In this document: piece after piece, positions 8,935 through 16,944 of the stretch
Position numbering within the stretch: the first letter of the stretch is position 1
Layout: every line of letters starts with the position of its first letter
Source of the DNA: Roseicyclus marinus
GTDB lineage: Bacteria; Pseudomonadota; Alphaproteobacteria; Rhodobacterales; Rhodobacteraceae
Length of the DNA: 64,000 nucleotides
NCBI RefSeq assembly: GCF_036322625.1
Contig: NZ_AP027266.1
Coordinates: 2,917,001 to 2,981,000, forward strand
Reading direction: 5' to 3'
Notes under the pieces: generated by a model
The model's database searches: none
The model's input: only the letters and a program-made list of their open reading frames with translations
What the model was told of the DNA's origin: nothing
Translations under genes and position numbers: made by a program

Positions 8935-9820
8935 TAAAATCAATAGGTTACGTGACGTATTTTGCCCGCCTCGGCTCTCGGGGTTTCAAGTGGGTTACAA
9001 AACCGAGAAATGCCCAAGCCGGATGACTCGTTCAACGCGGTATTATCAAACGATCCGTATGAAGCACCCCCACCCCACTTCACCTACGGCAAGCGCCACG
9101 TCGACCCCACCCGGGGGGTAGGGGCCCAAATCCGTCAAGGTACCCTCTGTCTACAGTAATACTATCCTGCGCGAACGGGTAGTGCTCTGTGCTGTTCTGG
9201 GAACTGGTCTCGGATGCCGCGTCGCCGTCCTCTCTGATTAACGGCACCCAAAACCCTGTGCTGCCCTCGGGCGATGCCTCGGTAAGCCGCAGAATATTCC
9301 GTCTTTTGGCGTCTTTACCGCGCCTAGCTTTAAGGTGATCTGGGTTCCTCTGCTGTCCCGATCAGCGTGCAGATGGAACTTCGAGCCCTCAACTCGGCCG
9401 CATGGGCGCAGGTTTGTGAGACCGCACTCATTGATCGGAACGTCAGGGGGGCAGCCATGCCCATTGTCGCAGAAGTCGATCTGCAATGCCGCGCCTTGCT
9501 CTCCCGGCGGCGACTGTGACTTTGATCGCTTGGACGCCTAGAATGGCTGATTGAATTGGCAAAGGCTTCCTGCACCATCCGCGCGGCCTACAACATTTGC
9601 CTTGTGGCTAGGTAGATATGTCAAGATGCCTCTACGTGCCAACTAAAATCCATCCCAAGTCTCGAACCCAGTCAGCAACCCGCGCCAGCAGGCTACTCAG
9701 CACAGATCAATTTGTCCAATTCGAAGGACAATATCCAATGGACTGCTAAAGCAGCCTAGGGTTCGGCATTTTAGCGATAGCCTCTTGATAGTTTGAGGAT
9801 CGTTCTCTCTGCTTATGTGC
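8935..9820. other. Left end of the island, no intact gene
   Basis: This 886-bp stretch has no convincing intact gene. It contains a TGGGTTACAA sequence at 8991-9000 that recurs twice at the other end of the element (22557-22566 and 22568-22577), as expected for integrase arm sites. It also contains a decayed histidine-kinase fragment, listed separately. The rest reads as degenerate sequence. Confidence 0.6.
9240..9578 (-). pseudogene. Sensor histidine kinase remnant (ATPase domain), frameshifted
   Basis: Three reading frames together spell the end of a histidine-kinase ATPase domain. One frame begins MVQEAFANSISH, an N box. A second continues GVQAIKVTVAAGRARRG. The third reads ALQIDFCDNGHGCP (G1 box), ECGLTNLR (G2 region) and GSKFHLH...RGTQITLKL. 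At least two frame changes are needed to join them, and an in-frame stop lies just before the first piece. The kinase core before the N box is missing. This is therefore a dead C-terminal fragment of a NarX/DegS-like kinase, probably left by an earlier rearrangement at the element's end. Confidence 0.6.
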
Positions 9821-10888
9821 TCAAGCTGCAGTGAAAGGCGCGACCAATCCGCAGTCGGTGGCGAGGGCGTTCAGGTCGCGCTGCAAGGAAGGGTTCAGCG
9901 TCAGGCCGTCGCGGCGCTGAGCCTCGGCCACGGCGGCTTTCCCGTCGCCGGGCAGACGCACCGGGTCATGGCCGGGCAGAGGGAGCGAGGCGCGCATCTC
10001 CGCAAAAACAGCTGCGGCCCTTTTGGCGAAGCCATCGCCGAGACCGAATGCCGCCGGATCGAGTGCCATCACGAACTGGCCGGTGTTCGTCTCGGAGGTC
10101 GTATCGGCGGTGAAATCGACGACATCCGATCCGAAGGCAGCACCGTTCAGCACCCCCGCGAACAGGCCGATGACCACCGACAGGCCAAAGCCTTTCGGCC
10201 CACCAATGGGCAAGAGGAAGCCTTCGGATGCGCGGGACGGGTCGGTCAGCGGTTGGCCGTCCTTGCCGACCATCCATCCTTCGGGCATCGGCTCGCCGCG
10301 TTGGATCAGGGTCTTGATCTTGCCCATCGCCGCGACCGTCGTCGCCATGTCGAAGACGAAGGGATCGGGGCCGTCGACTGGGGCCGAGACGGCGATGGGA
10401 TTGGTGCCGAGCAGCAGATCCGAGCCGCCATAGGGTGGCACGTGGTTGGCGCTGCCCACGGCGGCGGCCATGCCGAGCATCCCGGCCTCTGCCTGCGGAC
10501 GAACATATAGCGCCAAGGGGCCTGCGTGATTGCCGCGCCGAACGCCCACCCAGCCGATGCCGACCTTGCGCGCCTTGTCGATGGCCAGATCGCGTGCCGC
10601 AGACATGGCAAGATGCCCAAGCCCGTTATCCCCGTCGATCAGGGCCGTCGCGCTCGTCTCTTTAACCACGGAGAGGACGGGGGATGCATTGTACCCCCCG
10701 TCCCTCAGCCGCGCGAGATATTGGCGCAGACGGAACACGCCATGCGTGCCATAGCCGTAGAGATCGGCCTCAACCATCAGCGCCGAGACCTTGGCCGCGT
10801 CGGTCCGGGGCACGCCCCGCGACATCAGTGCCTCTGCCACGAACCGGCGCAGGGCCTCGGCCGCGATGGCCTCCGCGTCAGGCGTCAT
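9821..10888 (-). CDS. Ldh2-family NAD(P)-dependent oxidoreductase (malate/L-lactate dehydrogenase type)
   Basis: The 355-residue protein belongs to the Ldh2 family of malate, L-lactate, sulfolactate and ureidoglycolate dehydrogenases. It contains the family segments YGTHGVFRLRQYL, GNHAGPLALYV (with the catalytic His), LLGTNPIAVSAP and FVFDMATTVAAMGKI, and ends with GGPKGFGLSVVIGLFAGVL. These enzymes oxidise a 2-hydroxy acid to a 2-keto acid with NAD(P)+. I start it at ATG 10888, which overlaps the permease stop by 11 bases; the longer frame begins with unrelated sequence. It is the last gene of the island's catabolic operon, so its substrate is probably the compound imported by the ABC transporter or a product of it. 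Confidence 0.85.
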   Translation of the reverse strand: MTPDAEAIAAEALRRFVAEALMSRGVPRTDAAKVSALMVEADLYGYGTHGVFRLRQYLARLRDGGYNASPVLSVVKETSATALIDGDNGLGHLAMSAARDLAIDKARKVGIGWVGVRRGNHAGPLALYVRPQAEAGMLGMAAAVGSANHVPPYGGSDLLLGTNPIAVSAPVDGPDPFVFDMATTVAAMGKIKTLIQRGEPMPEGWMVGKDGQPLTDPSRASEGFLLPIGGPKGFGLSVVIGLFAGVLNGAAFGSDVVDFTADTTSETNTGQFVMALDPAAFGLGDGFAKRAAAVFAEMRASLPLPGHDPVRLPGDGKAAVAEAQRRDGLTLNPSLQRDLNALATDCGLVAPFTAA

Positions 10889-11738
10889 GGGCGCCCACGC
10901 GTTCCTTGTGCCAGAACACGACCTTGCGCTGGACGTATTGGACAAGGACATAGAGCGCGAGGCCGACAAGGCTGAGATAGAGGATCAGCGAAAAGACCCG
11001 CGGCGTATTTAGCTGGGACGCCGCGACCCGGATCTGTTCGCCGAACCCCTGGCCACCCCCGAGAAATTCGCCGGTGATCGCGCCTGCCATCACACCGACC
11101 GCGCCGATCTTGAGGCCGGTGAAGATCTGCGGCAGGCCCGTCGGCAGCTTCATCTTGATCAGCGTTTGCCAGCGGCTTGCGCCCATGGTCTTGAACAGCA
11201 TGCGGGCGTTTTCATCGGCCGAATGCAGACCTGCCGCCGTGCCGACCACGATGGGAAAGGTCGCGATGAAGGCCGCAAGCGCCACTTTCGATTCGATGCC
11301 GAAGCCCAGCCAAGCCACGAAGAGCGGTGCGAAGGCGACCTTGGGCATGGTGTCGATCGCCACGAGATAGGGCATGACCGCCTTTTCGCCGAAGGCCGTT
11401 TCGCCCACCAGAACGCCCAGCGAAAAGCCGATCGCGATGGCAAGGGCGAAGCCGTAGACCACTTCGAGGATCGTGATCCAGAGAGCGCCCAGAAGATATC
11501 CACCCCCGAGCAGGTTGCGGCCGACGAAGATCATGTCCTCGAGCGTTTCCCACGGTGTCGGCAGGATGATCGGGGAAACCAATCCCAAGCTCGTGACAAG
11601 TTGCCATGTGCCGACGAAGACGATGAAGACGAAAGCCATCGCGATCGAACGTGGGACGGAGTCGATGAACGAGACCTGTTGCACCCAGACCGTATCCTCG
11701 GCCCGCTCCGGGGAGGGATTTTCTTGAACGTCGCTCAC
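10878..11738 (-). CDS. ABC transporter permease (SsuC/TauC type)
   Basis: The 286-residue inner-membrane protein has about six hydrophobic segments and the binding-protein-dependent permease signature, seen as ALAAFIATFPIVVGTAAGL and the EAA-type loop KTMGASRWQTLIKMKLPTGLPQI. It matches the permeases of nitrate/sulfonate/taurine/pyrimidine importers. The start is a GTG whose last bases overlap the ATPase stop (GTGA), with GGGAGAAG in front. It is coupled on both sides to the ATPase and the dehydrogenase genes. A single permease gene is present, so a homodimer is expected. The transported compound is unknown. Confidence 0.9.
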   Translation of the reverse strand: MSDVQENPSPERAEDTVWVQQVSFIDSVPRSIAMAFVFIVFVGTWQLVTSLGLVSPIILPTPWETLEDMIFVGRNLLGGGYLLGALWITILEVVYGFALAIAIGFSLGVLVGETAFGEKAVMPYLVAIDTMPKVAFAPLFVAWLGFGIESKVALAAFIATFPIVVGTAAGLHSADENARMLFKTMGASRWQTLIKMKLPTGLPQIFTGLKIGAVGVMAGAITGEFLGGGQGFGEQIRVAASQLNTPRVFSLILYLSLVGLALYVLVQYVQRKVVFWHKERVGAHDA

Positions 11739-12544
11739 ATATCTTCTCCCTTGTCCAGAAGGTCCCGGATGTAATCGACGGTTTCGCCGAATTCGGGCGT
11801 GGTCATCATGTGGAGCGTGCGGGGCCGAGGCAGATCGACCTTCACGATTTCCGCGATCCGGCCCGGCCGCGGTTTCATCACCACGATCTCGTCCGAAAGG
11901 ATCACGGCTTCCTGGATCGAATGGGTCACGAGAAAGGCGGTCGCTTCCGTTTCGCGGCAGATCCGCTGAAGCTCCATGTTCATGTTGTCGCGTGACAGCT
12001 CGTCGAGGGCGCTGAACGGCTCGTCCAGAAGCAGAACGGCGGGTTCCGTGATCAGCATCCGGCAGATCGAGGCGCGTTGGGCCATGCCGCCCGACAGCTC
12101 GTTCGGATAGACTTCCTCGAACCCCTTGAGCCCGACGATATCGAGCAATTCAAGGGCCTTTTCCCGCGCCTTTTTCGCCGCCGCCTTGCCGTCCCGGATC
12201 TCGATCGGAAGAACGATGTTTTCGACCGCGGTTTTCCACGGGAACAGGGTGGCTTGCTGGAACATCATGCCGATATCGCGGCGCGGCCCGGTGACGGGTT
12301 TGCCCTGCAAGACCACCCGCCCGCTGCTGGGCGGAATGAGGCCCGCCATGATCTTGAGGAGCGTGGACTTGCCGCAACCGCTTGAGCCGATGACGGATGT
12401 GAAGCTGCCCTTGCGCAGGGTCAGGCTGACATCCTCGAGGGCCACGACGCGGTTGCGCGCATATGTCTTGCCCACATGGGTGAGCTCGTAAACCGGCGCG
12501 CCAAGGGGCGCGCCGGAATAGTCATGTGCTACGGCCATGCTCAT
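11735..12544 (-). CDS. ABC transporter ATP-binding protein (SsuB/TauB type)
   Basis: The 269-residue cytoplasmic ATPase has Walker A GSSGCGKST at residues 53-61, the ABC signature ELSGGMAQR, Walker B AVLLLDEPFSALD, and the switch His in LVTHSIQEAV. The sequence family is that of nitrate, sulfonate and taurine importers. It overlaps the binding-protein gene by four bases (ATGA) and the permease by four bases, so the three importer genes are translated together. It powers uptake of the cassette's unknown substrate. Confidence 0.92.
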   Translation of the reverse strand: MSMAVAHDYSGAPLGAPVYELTHVGKTYARNRVVALEDVSLTLRKGSFTSVIGSSGCGKSTLLKIMAGLIPPSSGRVVLQGKPVTGPRRDIGMMFQQATLFPWKTAVENIVLPIEIRDGKAAAKKAREKALELLDIVGLKGFEEVYPNELSGGMAQRASICRMLITEPAVLLLDEPFSALDELSRDNMNMELQRICRETEATAFLVTHSIQEAVILSDEIVVMKPRPGRIAEIVKVDLPRPRTLHMMTTPEFGETVDYIRDLLDKGEDM

Positions 12545-13566
12545 TCGCCGACAGCCTCGTAGCCGATTTCCGCGAATTCATTGGTCCAGGCTGCGCCCAG
12601 ATCATCGAGCGGAGCCGCGATCTCGCCACCGGCAACCAGCGCATCTTGCCATTCCTGCCACACTTCCGCGGGATACCAGCCGAGATGGGGGCTGCCTTCG
12701 GGCGGGACGGTCTTGGAGCGCACGGCATCGAAAAGCGCCGATTGGAATTCGCGATCCTCGCCTTCTTGCGGATTGCCCGCCGACAGATGCGCAAGCACCG
12801 CCTCGCGGTTGGCGTCATCCAGCGCGAAAGCATGTCCACGGGCAAAGGCGCGGCTCCAGGCCTCGACCAATTCGCGGTCGTTGCGGATGGTTTCGCCCAT
12901 GGTGGCGATGCCATTGCCGAAGAAGCGACCGAATTCGGCAGGGGTGATGTCGCGCACGGCCATGCCGCGCTGGTTGAGGATCGCGGTATCCGCAGTCGAG
13001 GCCGAATAGGCGTCAATCTCGCCGTTCAGGAAGGCCGCGGTCGCGGGGCCGCCGTCGCCCACGGTGAGGAAGGTATAATCCTGCCCTTCGACCATGCCGG
13101 CAGCGGTCATCACGTTGCGGGCAAAGCCCACCTCGGCCCCGTCAGCCGTGCCCGTGCCGATCACGAGGCCACGCAGGCCGTTGACGGATTGCACATCGGA
13201 ATCCACCGGTACCGCGATGCCGAAATTGCTGCGCGCCGAGACATTGTAGATGTGCACCGCATCCACCCCGCGCGAACGGGCTGCGATGAGCGGTCCCGGT
13301 CCCGGACGACCGAAATGGGCCTGACCGGCCGAAAGCGCCTGCAGAACCGCCCCCGAACCGTTAATGGCTTCGACCCTGACATTCAGCCCTTCTTCCTCGA
13401 AGAACCCTTCCCCGATGGCAACGAAAACCGGGAACGAGTTGATGGCGGACGGGCTGGGCTGCACGAATGTGATATCCCTGAGGTCCTGCGCGAAAGCCGT
13501 TGCCCCCAGCAACCCCAGTGCGGGGAGCGCCGATAACATCGCCTTGAACGTTCGTCTCGTGATCAT
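12541..13566 (-). CDS. ABC transporter substrate-binding protein (NMT1/THI5-SsuA-like)
   Basis: The 341-residue protein has an N-terminal signal sequence with a twin-arginine-like start (TRRTFKAM) and a hydrophobic stretch ending AFAQD, so it is exported to the periplasm. The mature part has the SsuA/NMT1 fold: FPVFVAIGEGFFEEEGLNV, then GQAHFGRPG, and a YTFLTVGDGGPATAAFLNGEIDA segment. Members bind sulfonates, nitrate, pyrimidine precursors, riboflavin or aromatic acids, so the family does not fix the ligand. I used ATG 13566, which has GGAGGAGAGA 5 to 14 bases upstream. It lies between the FAH hydrolase gene (63 bp away) and the ATPase gene (ATGA overlap). Confidence 0.85.
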   Translation of the reverse strand: MITRRTFKAMLSALPALGLLGATAFAQDLRDITFVQPSPSAINSFPVFVAIGEGFFEEEGLNVRVEAINGSGAVLQALSAGQAHFGRPGPGPLIAARSRGVDAVHIYNVSARSNFGIAVPVDSDVQSVNGLRGLVIGTGTADGAEVGFARNVMTAAGMVEGQDYTFLTVGDGGPATAAFLNGEIDAYSASTADTAILNQRGMAVRDITPAEFGRFFGNGIATMGETIRNDRELVEAWSRAFARGHAFALDDANREAVLAHLSAGNPQEGEDREFQSALFDAVRSKTVPPEGSPHLGWYPAEVWQEWQDALVAGGEIAAPLDDLGAAWTNEFAEIGYEAVGE

Positions 13567-13629
13567 TTCTGTCTCTCCTCCCAAAGTAGGTTGACCCACC
13601 CCCATGTGCCTTCTGGCGGGATTGGGCGC

Positions 13630-14556
13630 TTACACGGCGCGCACAGTGTTCGAGAGCGTGCCGATCCCGGAAATTCTGCACTCCACCCGGTCGCCGTCCT
13701 TGAGGAAGCGAGGCGGGTCCATCGCATAGCCGACGCCCGAGGGTGTCCCCGTCGCGATGATGTCACCCGGCTCCAGCGTCAGCCCTTCGGACAGGGAGGC
13801 GATCAGGGTCGGGATGTCGAAGATCATATCGGCGGTCGTGCCGTCTTGGCGCCGCTCGCCATTGACCGACAGCCCGATGGCCAGGTCATGCGGGTTCTCG
13901 ATGGCATCGGCGGTCACGATCCAGGGGCCGATGGGGCAGGATCCATCCAGCCCCTTTCCCTTGAAATACTGTCCGCCATGACGACGCTGGATGTCGCGCG
14001 CGGTGATGTCGTTCAGGATCGTGTATCCAAAAACGTGGTCATAGGCTTTGGTCGGGGAAATGTTGCGGCCCGGCTTGCCGATGACGAGCGCAAGTTCCAC
14101 CTCGTAATCGATGGCTTCGGACACGGTCGGAAAGATCAGGACATCGCCGTCCGGCTCCACGATCGAGGTAGGGGGCTTGGTGAAAAAGACCGGATGCTCG
14201 GTCACGCCGACCTTCTGGTTCTGGGCCCGGTCGCCTTCGGCGATATGCTCGGCGTAATTGCGTCCGACGCAGAAGATATTCTTGCGCGGCTGCGGGATCG
14301 GGGCGAGCAGGCGGGCACCGGGGAGAAGCACCGCATGGGCGTGCCGCCCGGCCTCTGCCGCTTCCACGAGATCGCCCAGCACGGCCAGCGCGGCGGGGCC
14401 TGCTTCGATCAGGCGCTGCAAGCTGCCATCCCGAAGCGCATCTCCGATATCGCCCGGCAGGTTGCGCGCTGCGAGCGCGATATCCAGCATGTCGCCGGTC
14501 GACAGGATCGCCACACCGCGCGGCGCGTCTTTCCCCGAAATAGTCGCCAGTTGCAC
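13630..14556 (-). CDS. Fumarylacetoacetate hydrolase (FAH) family protein, cassette enzyme 1
   Basis: The 308-residue protein belongs to the FAH superfamily. It has KNIFCVGRNYAEHIAE at the start of the catalytic domain and a metal-binding set in PPTSIVEPDGD...IDYEVELALVIGK, where the acidic residues of YEVELA hold Mg2+ or Mn2+. It continues with GYTILNDITARDIQ and ends EPGDIIATGTPSGVG. The extra N-terminal part, about 100 residues, is typical of ureidoglycolate lyase-like and diketo-deoxysugar-acid hydrolase-like members, which cut C-C bonds or hydrolyse/hydrate 2-keto acids. I chose GTG 14556, preceded by AGGGAGGA. It is the first gene of the minus-strand cassette operon. The exact reaction is unknown. 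Confidence 0.83.
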   Translation of the reverse strand: MQLATISGKDAPRGVAILSTGDMLDIALAARNLPGDIGDALRDGSLQRLIEAGPAALAVLGDLVEAAEAGRHAHAVLLPGARLLAPIPQPRKNIFCVGRNYAEHIAEGDRAQNQKVGVTEHPVFFTKPPTSIVEPDGDVLIFPTVSEAIDYEVELALVIGKPGRNISPTKAYDHVFGYTILNDITARDIQRRHGGQYFKGKGLDGSCPIGPWIVTADAIENPHDLAIGLSVNGERRQDGTTADMIFDIPTLIASLSEGLTLEPGDIIATGTPSGVGYAMDPPRFLKDGDRVECRISGIGTLSNTVRAV

Positions 14557-14671
14557 CCGGCTGTCCTCCCTGACTTGTGGTCGCCGATCCCTGCATGGCC
14601 GGACGGGCGGCAAGGCTGCGCCGAATTCCGATTTCGATTGATTTTCGGTCGAGCCATGGTTTCAATCAAAC

Positions 14672-14691
14672 AACCAATGGCTCAATTGGGT
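14672..14691. promoter_or_regulatory. Operator 1 of the cassette GntR regulator
   Basis: The site reads AACCAAT-N6-ATTGGGT, an inverted repeat with one mismatch. It has the same arms and the same six-base spacer as the perfect palindrome at 15394-15413. It lies in the divergent region between FAH gene 1 and gntR, 6 bases before the gntR start I prefer, where it could repress both directions. GntR/FadR proteins bind short palindromes of this kind. Confidence 0.6.
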
Positions 14692-14697
14692 GGTGAC

Positions 14698-15375
14698 ATG
14701 GCCTCCGAAGACTTGGTCCAAGACCTCAGGAACCTGATCGATACGGCGGGGTATCGGCACCATGACCGCGTGCCGCCCGAGCGGGAATTATGCGAGGTTC
14801 TGGGCACCACGCGCGCCAAGCTGCGCCGTGCGCTCGCCGAACTCGAGGCCGAGGGACGGATCTGGCGCCATGTCGGTCGCGGGACATTCGTCGGGGCCCG
14901 TCCGGTCCTCAACCTCAAGGACATCACCTATCTGCAAGACCAGATCAAACCGGCGCAGGTGGTCGCCGTCCGGTTCTCGATTGAACCCGAACTGAGCCGC
15001 CTCGCGGCGCGCTACGCCACTGGCTCGGACCGCGAACAGCTCAGAATTTGTTCAGAAAAATGCCGAATGGCAAAGGATTGGCGCACCTATGAGGCTTGGG
15101 ATAACAACCTCCATCACGCGATCGCGCGGTCGACGCGCAACCAGCTTTACCTCTATTTTTTCGAGACCCTGAACGCTGTCCGCCGCTCGGTCGTCTGGGG
15201 GCGTCCCCGCGCCACCCTCAAGCCAAGCGAAGACTATTCCAGCTTTCTCGAACATGACGGAATCGTTGCGGCCATCGCCGAGGGAAACGAGGCGCTGGCC
15301 GCGGAAAGAATGACCTCGCATCTGAAATCGGTCTATTCGCGGATCTTGCCCGAGGCCATTCCGTCGCATGTCTGA
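14698..15375 (+). CDS. GntR/FadR-family transcriptional regulator of the island cassette
   Basis: The 225-residue protein has an N-terminal winged helix (LVQDLRNLI...RVPPERELCEVLGTTRAKLRRALAELEAEGRIWRHVGRGTFVG) and a C-terminal FCD ligand domain with metal-type His residues in LHHAIARSTRN and EHDGIVAAI. Such regulators usually repress until a small organic acid binds. ATG 14656 would give a longer protein, but an operator-like palindrome covers 14672-14691, and ATG 14698 has GGGTGG in front, so I prefer 14698. It is divergent from the five-gene operon and points towards the second FAH gene. The inducer is likely the imported substrate or an intermediate. Confidence 0.87.
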   Translation: MASEDLVQDLRNLIDTAGYRHHDRVPPERELCEVLGTTRAKLRRALAELEAEGRIWRHVGRGTFVGARPVLNLKDITYLQDQIKPAQVVAVRFSIEPELSRLAARYATGSDREQLRICSEKCRMAKDWRTYEAWDNNLHHAIARSTRNQLYLYFFETLNAVRRSVVWGRPRATLKPSEDYSSFLEHDGIVAAIAEGNEALAAERMTSHLKSVYSRILPEAIPSHV

Positions 15376-15393
15376 GATGCCGAAAGCGGGCGA

Positions 15394-15413
15394 AACCAAT
15401 TTCCAAATTGGTT
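15394..15413. promoter_or_regulatory. Operator 2 of the cassette GntR regulator (perfect palindrome)
   Basis: AACCAATTTCCAAATTGGTT is a perfect 20-bp inverted repeat in the gap between gntR and FAH gene 2. It matches the AACCAAT-N6-ATTGG pattern of the site before gntR. Two sites with the same arms and spacing, each before a cassette transcription unit, make it a strong candidate binding site for the GntR protein. Confidence 0.7.
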
Positions 15414-15572
15414 GCTGCACCTTCGGCGCGCAATGCGCCAAACAAGGCTCCGGTACGACCACCCATCGTACGGCAACCGGGCCAGCCCGTGGCGTTCTTG
15501 ACCCCGACTGGACCCATATACTTTCCAGACGCGCAAGGGTCCGCGCCCCGACCATCTACAAAGAGGAAGATC

Positions 15573-16256
15573 ATGTCCAAAACCGTCATCCCGGCCCCAG
15601 CGGTTCCTGTCATCCCGACCTCGGAAGGTGCCGATTTCCCGGTGCGCCGGGTCTATTGCATCGGACGAAACTTCGCGGCGCATGCGGTCGAGATGGGGCA
15701 TGACCCGAACCGGGAACCGCCCTTCTTTTTCCAGAAAAACCCCAATAATCTCGATGCTTCGGGCGAATTTCCCTATCCGCCGCACAGCAGCGATGTCCAT
15801 CACGAGGTCGAGCTTCTGGTCGCTCTGAAATCGGGTGGCACGAATATCTCGGTGGAGAGCGCGCTCGACCATGTGTGGGGCTATGGCGTCTGTCTCGACA
15901 TGACCCGCCGCGATCTGCAGGGCGAGGCCAAGAAGATGGGTCGCCCGTGGGAAATCGGCAAAGCCTTCGAACGGTCCGGTCCCGTTGGTCCGGTCCATCC
16001 CGTCTCCGACGTGGGCCACCCGGACCAGGGGCGGGTTTCCCTGACCATCAACGGCGAGTTGCGGCAGGACGGCGACCTGAACCAGATGATTTGGAAAGTG
16101 CCCGAGATGATCTCCTACCTGTCGGAGTATTTCGAGCTGGCGGCCGGCGATGTCATCATGGCTGGCACTCCGGCCGGGGTAAACGCTGTCGATCGCGGCG
16201 ACGAGATGGTTGCGACGATCGAAGGGGTTGGCACTCTCACAGTTAAGGTCGTCTGA
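15573..16256 (+). CDS. FAH family hydrolase, cassette enzyme 2 (fumarylpyruvate hydrolase-like)
   Basis: The 227-residue protein is a short FAH-family enzyme lacking the extra N-terminal domain of enzyme 1. It reads VRRVYCIGRNFAAHAVEMGHDPNREPPFFFQKNPNN, then VHHEVELLVALKSGG with the metal-binding acidic residues, and ends AAGDVIMAGTPAGVN. This pattern is close to fumarylpyruvate hydrolases and other acylpyruvases, which release pyruvate from 2,4-diketo acids. The start ATG 15573 has AAGAGGAAGA in front. It is alone on the plus strand after gntR, with operator 2 in its leader and a terminator after it. Two different FAH enzymes in one cassette suggest sequential cleavage of a diketo or enol acid. 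Confidence 0.84.
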   Translation: MSKTVIPAPAVPVIPTSEGADFPVRRVYCIGRNFAAHAVEMGHDPNREPPFFFQKNPNNLDASGEFPYPPHSSDVHHEVELLVALKSGGTNISVESALDHVWGYGVCLDMTRRDLQGEAKKMGRPWEIGKAFERSGPVGPVHPVSDVGHPDQGRVSLTINGELRQDGDLNQMIWKVPEMISYLSEYFELAAGDVIMAGTPAGVNAVDRGDEMVATIEGVGTLTVKVV

Positions 16257-16280
16257 TCCTCTCAATCAACGTTTTGTGTT

Positions 16281-16310
16281 CGGCGCCCCCTCCTTGAGCG
16301 GGCGCCGTTT
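16281..16310 (+). terminator. Terminator after FAH gene 2
   Basis: An 8-bp perfect stem, CGGCGCCC with GGGCGCCG, encloses an 11-base loop and is followed by TTTAT. It lies 24 bases after the FAH stop and looks like a normal Rho-independent terminator. Confidence 0.75.
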
Positions 16311-16523
16311 ATCTTGCCAGTAGGCGCTTTAAAAATATGACGTGATTTAACGGTGGGGGCCTGTAGGCCACTGGCAACCGCCACGACCACGAATGTATCG
16401 GGCGCCCGCAACAATTTTGGCATCTAAGGGCGTGATGATTTTCAAGGGAATCCGAAAGCACACCTGAACGAGATTACGCGACGTTCAAGGCATTCGCATC
16501 TAAAACCAGGCGATGTGCCCCAG

Positions 16524-16877
16524 CTACACCTCTACGGTTGGACTATAGCCAACAACGATGACGCCAACAGGACGTTCCTTCGGTTTCGGCCCACGGGTCC
16601 GAGGACCACTCAGCTGACCCGCCTTCGCCAAGACCGCTTCGTAAACAGTGAGGCGGGCCAACGCCTGACTTCGCCGATGCTTGGCCTGTCGCGTCTCCTG
16701 CCCGCCTTTGTATTGAGGGTGTTCTACGCCCTTCCGGACAGTCTCCTGACGTCGTGCGCCGTGATAGCGGCACGTAGCCATGCCGAAGGCAGCAGGGTTC
16801 CAGCAGCGCTCACCAGTTGTCCTTGATCGAGCGGTGCAGCGAGCCGCGTGTCCGGCGAGCACTGTGGGCAAAGGCAT
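16524..16877 (-). CDS. Small Cys/His motif protein, HGGxSTG-like (phage-type)
   Basis: The 117-residue basic protein has the pattern RCTARSRTTGERC...ATCRYHGAR near its N-terminus. Three Cys and one His are spaced as in a zinc-binding knuckle. The same layout occurs in small proteins of phages and genomic islands that are often annotated as HGGxSTG-motif proteins; here the glycine after HG is replaced by Ala-Arg. The rest is basic and helical (ETRQAKHRRSQALARL). Function is unknown; DNA or RNA binding is a guess from composition. It stands alone on the minus strand between the cassette and the unknown gene at 16945. Confidence 0.6.
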   Translation of the reverse strand: MPLPTVLAGHAARCTARSRTTGERCWNPAAFGMATCRYHGARRQETVRKGVEHPQYKGGQETRQAKHRRSQALARLTVYEAVLAKAGQLSGPRTRGPKPKERPVGVIVVGYSPTVEV

Positions 16878-16944
16878 AGCAGTTTACCTTTATCAAGCCG
16901 GGGCGGGCGTTCGACCGGTCACAATTACGCGCTGACCCAAGGAG

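Noticed and set aside
8962-9159. A 65-residue frame at the left end of the island
   Set aside because: It has no conserved pattern, no ribosome site, and lies in a decayed region with attachment-related repeats.
13591-14697. The long open frame leading into the GntR regulator
   Set aside because: It runs antisense through the FAH hydrolase gene, and the conserved regulator begins only at 14656-14698.
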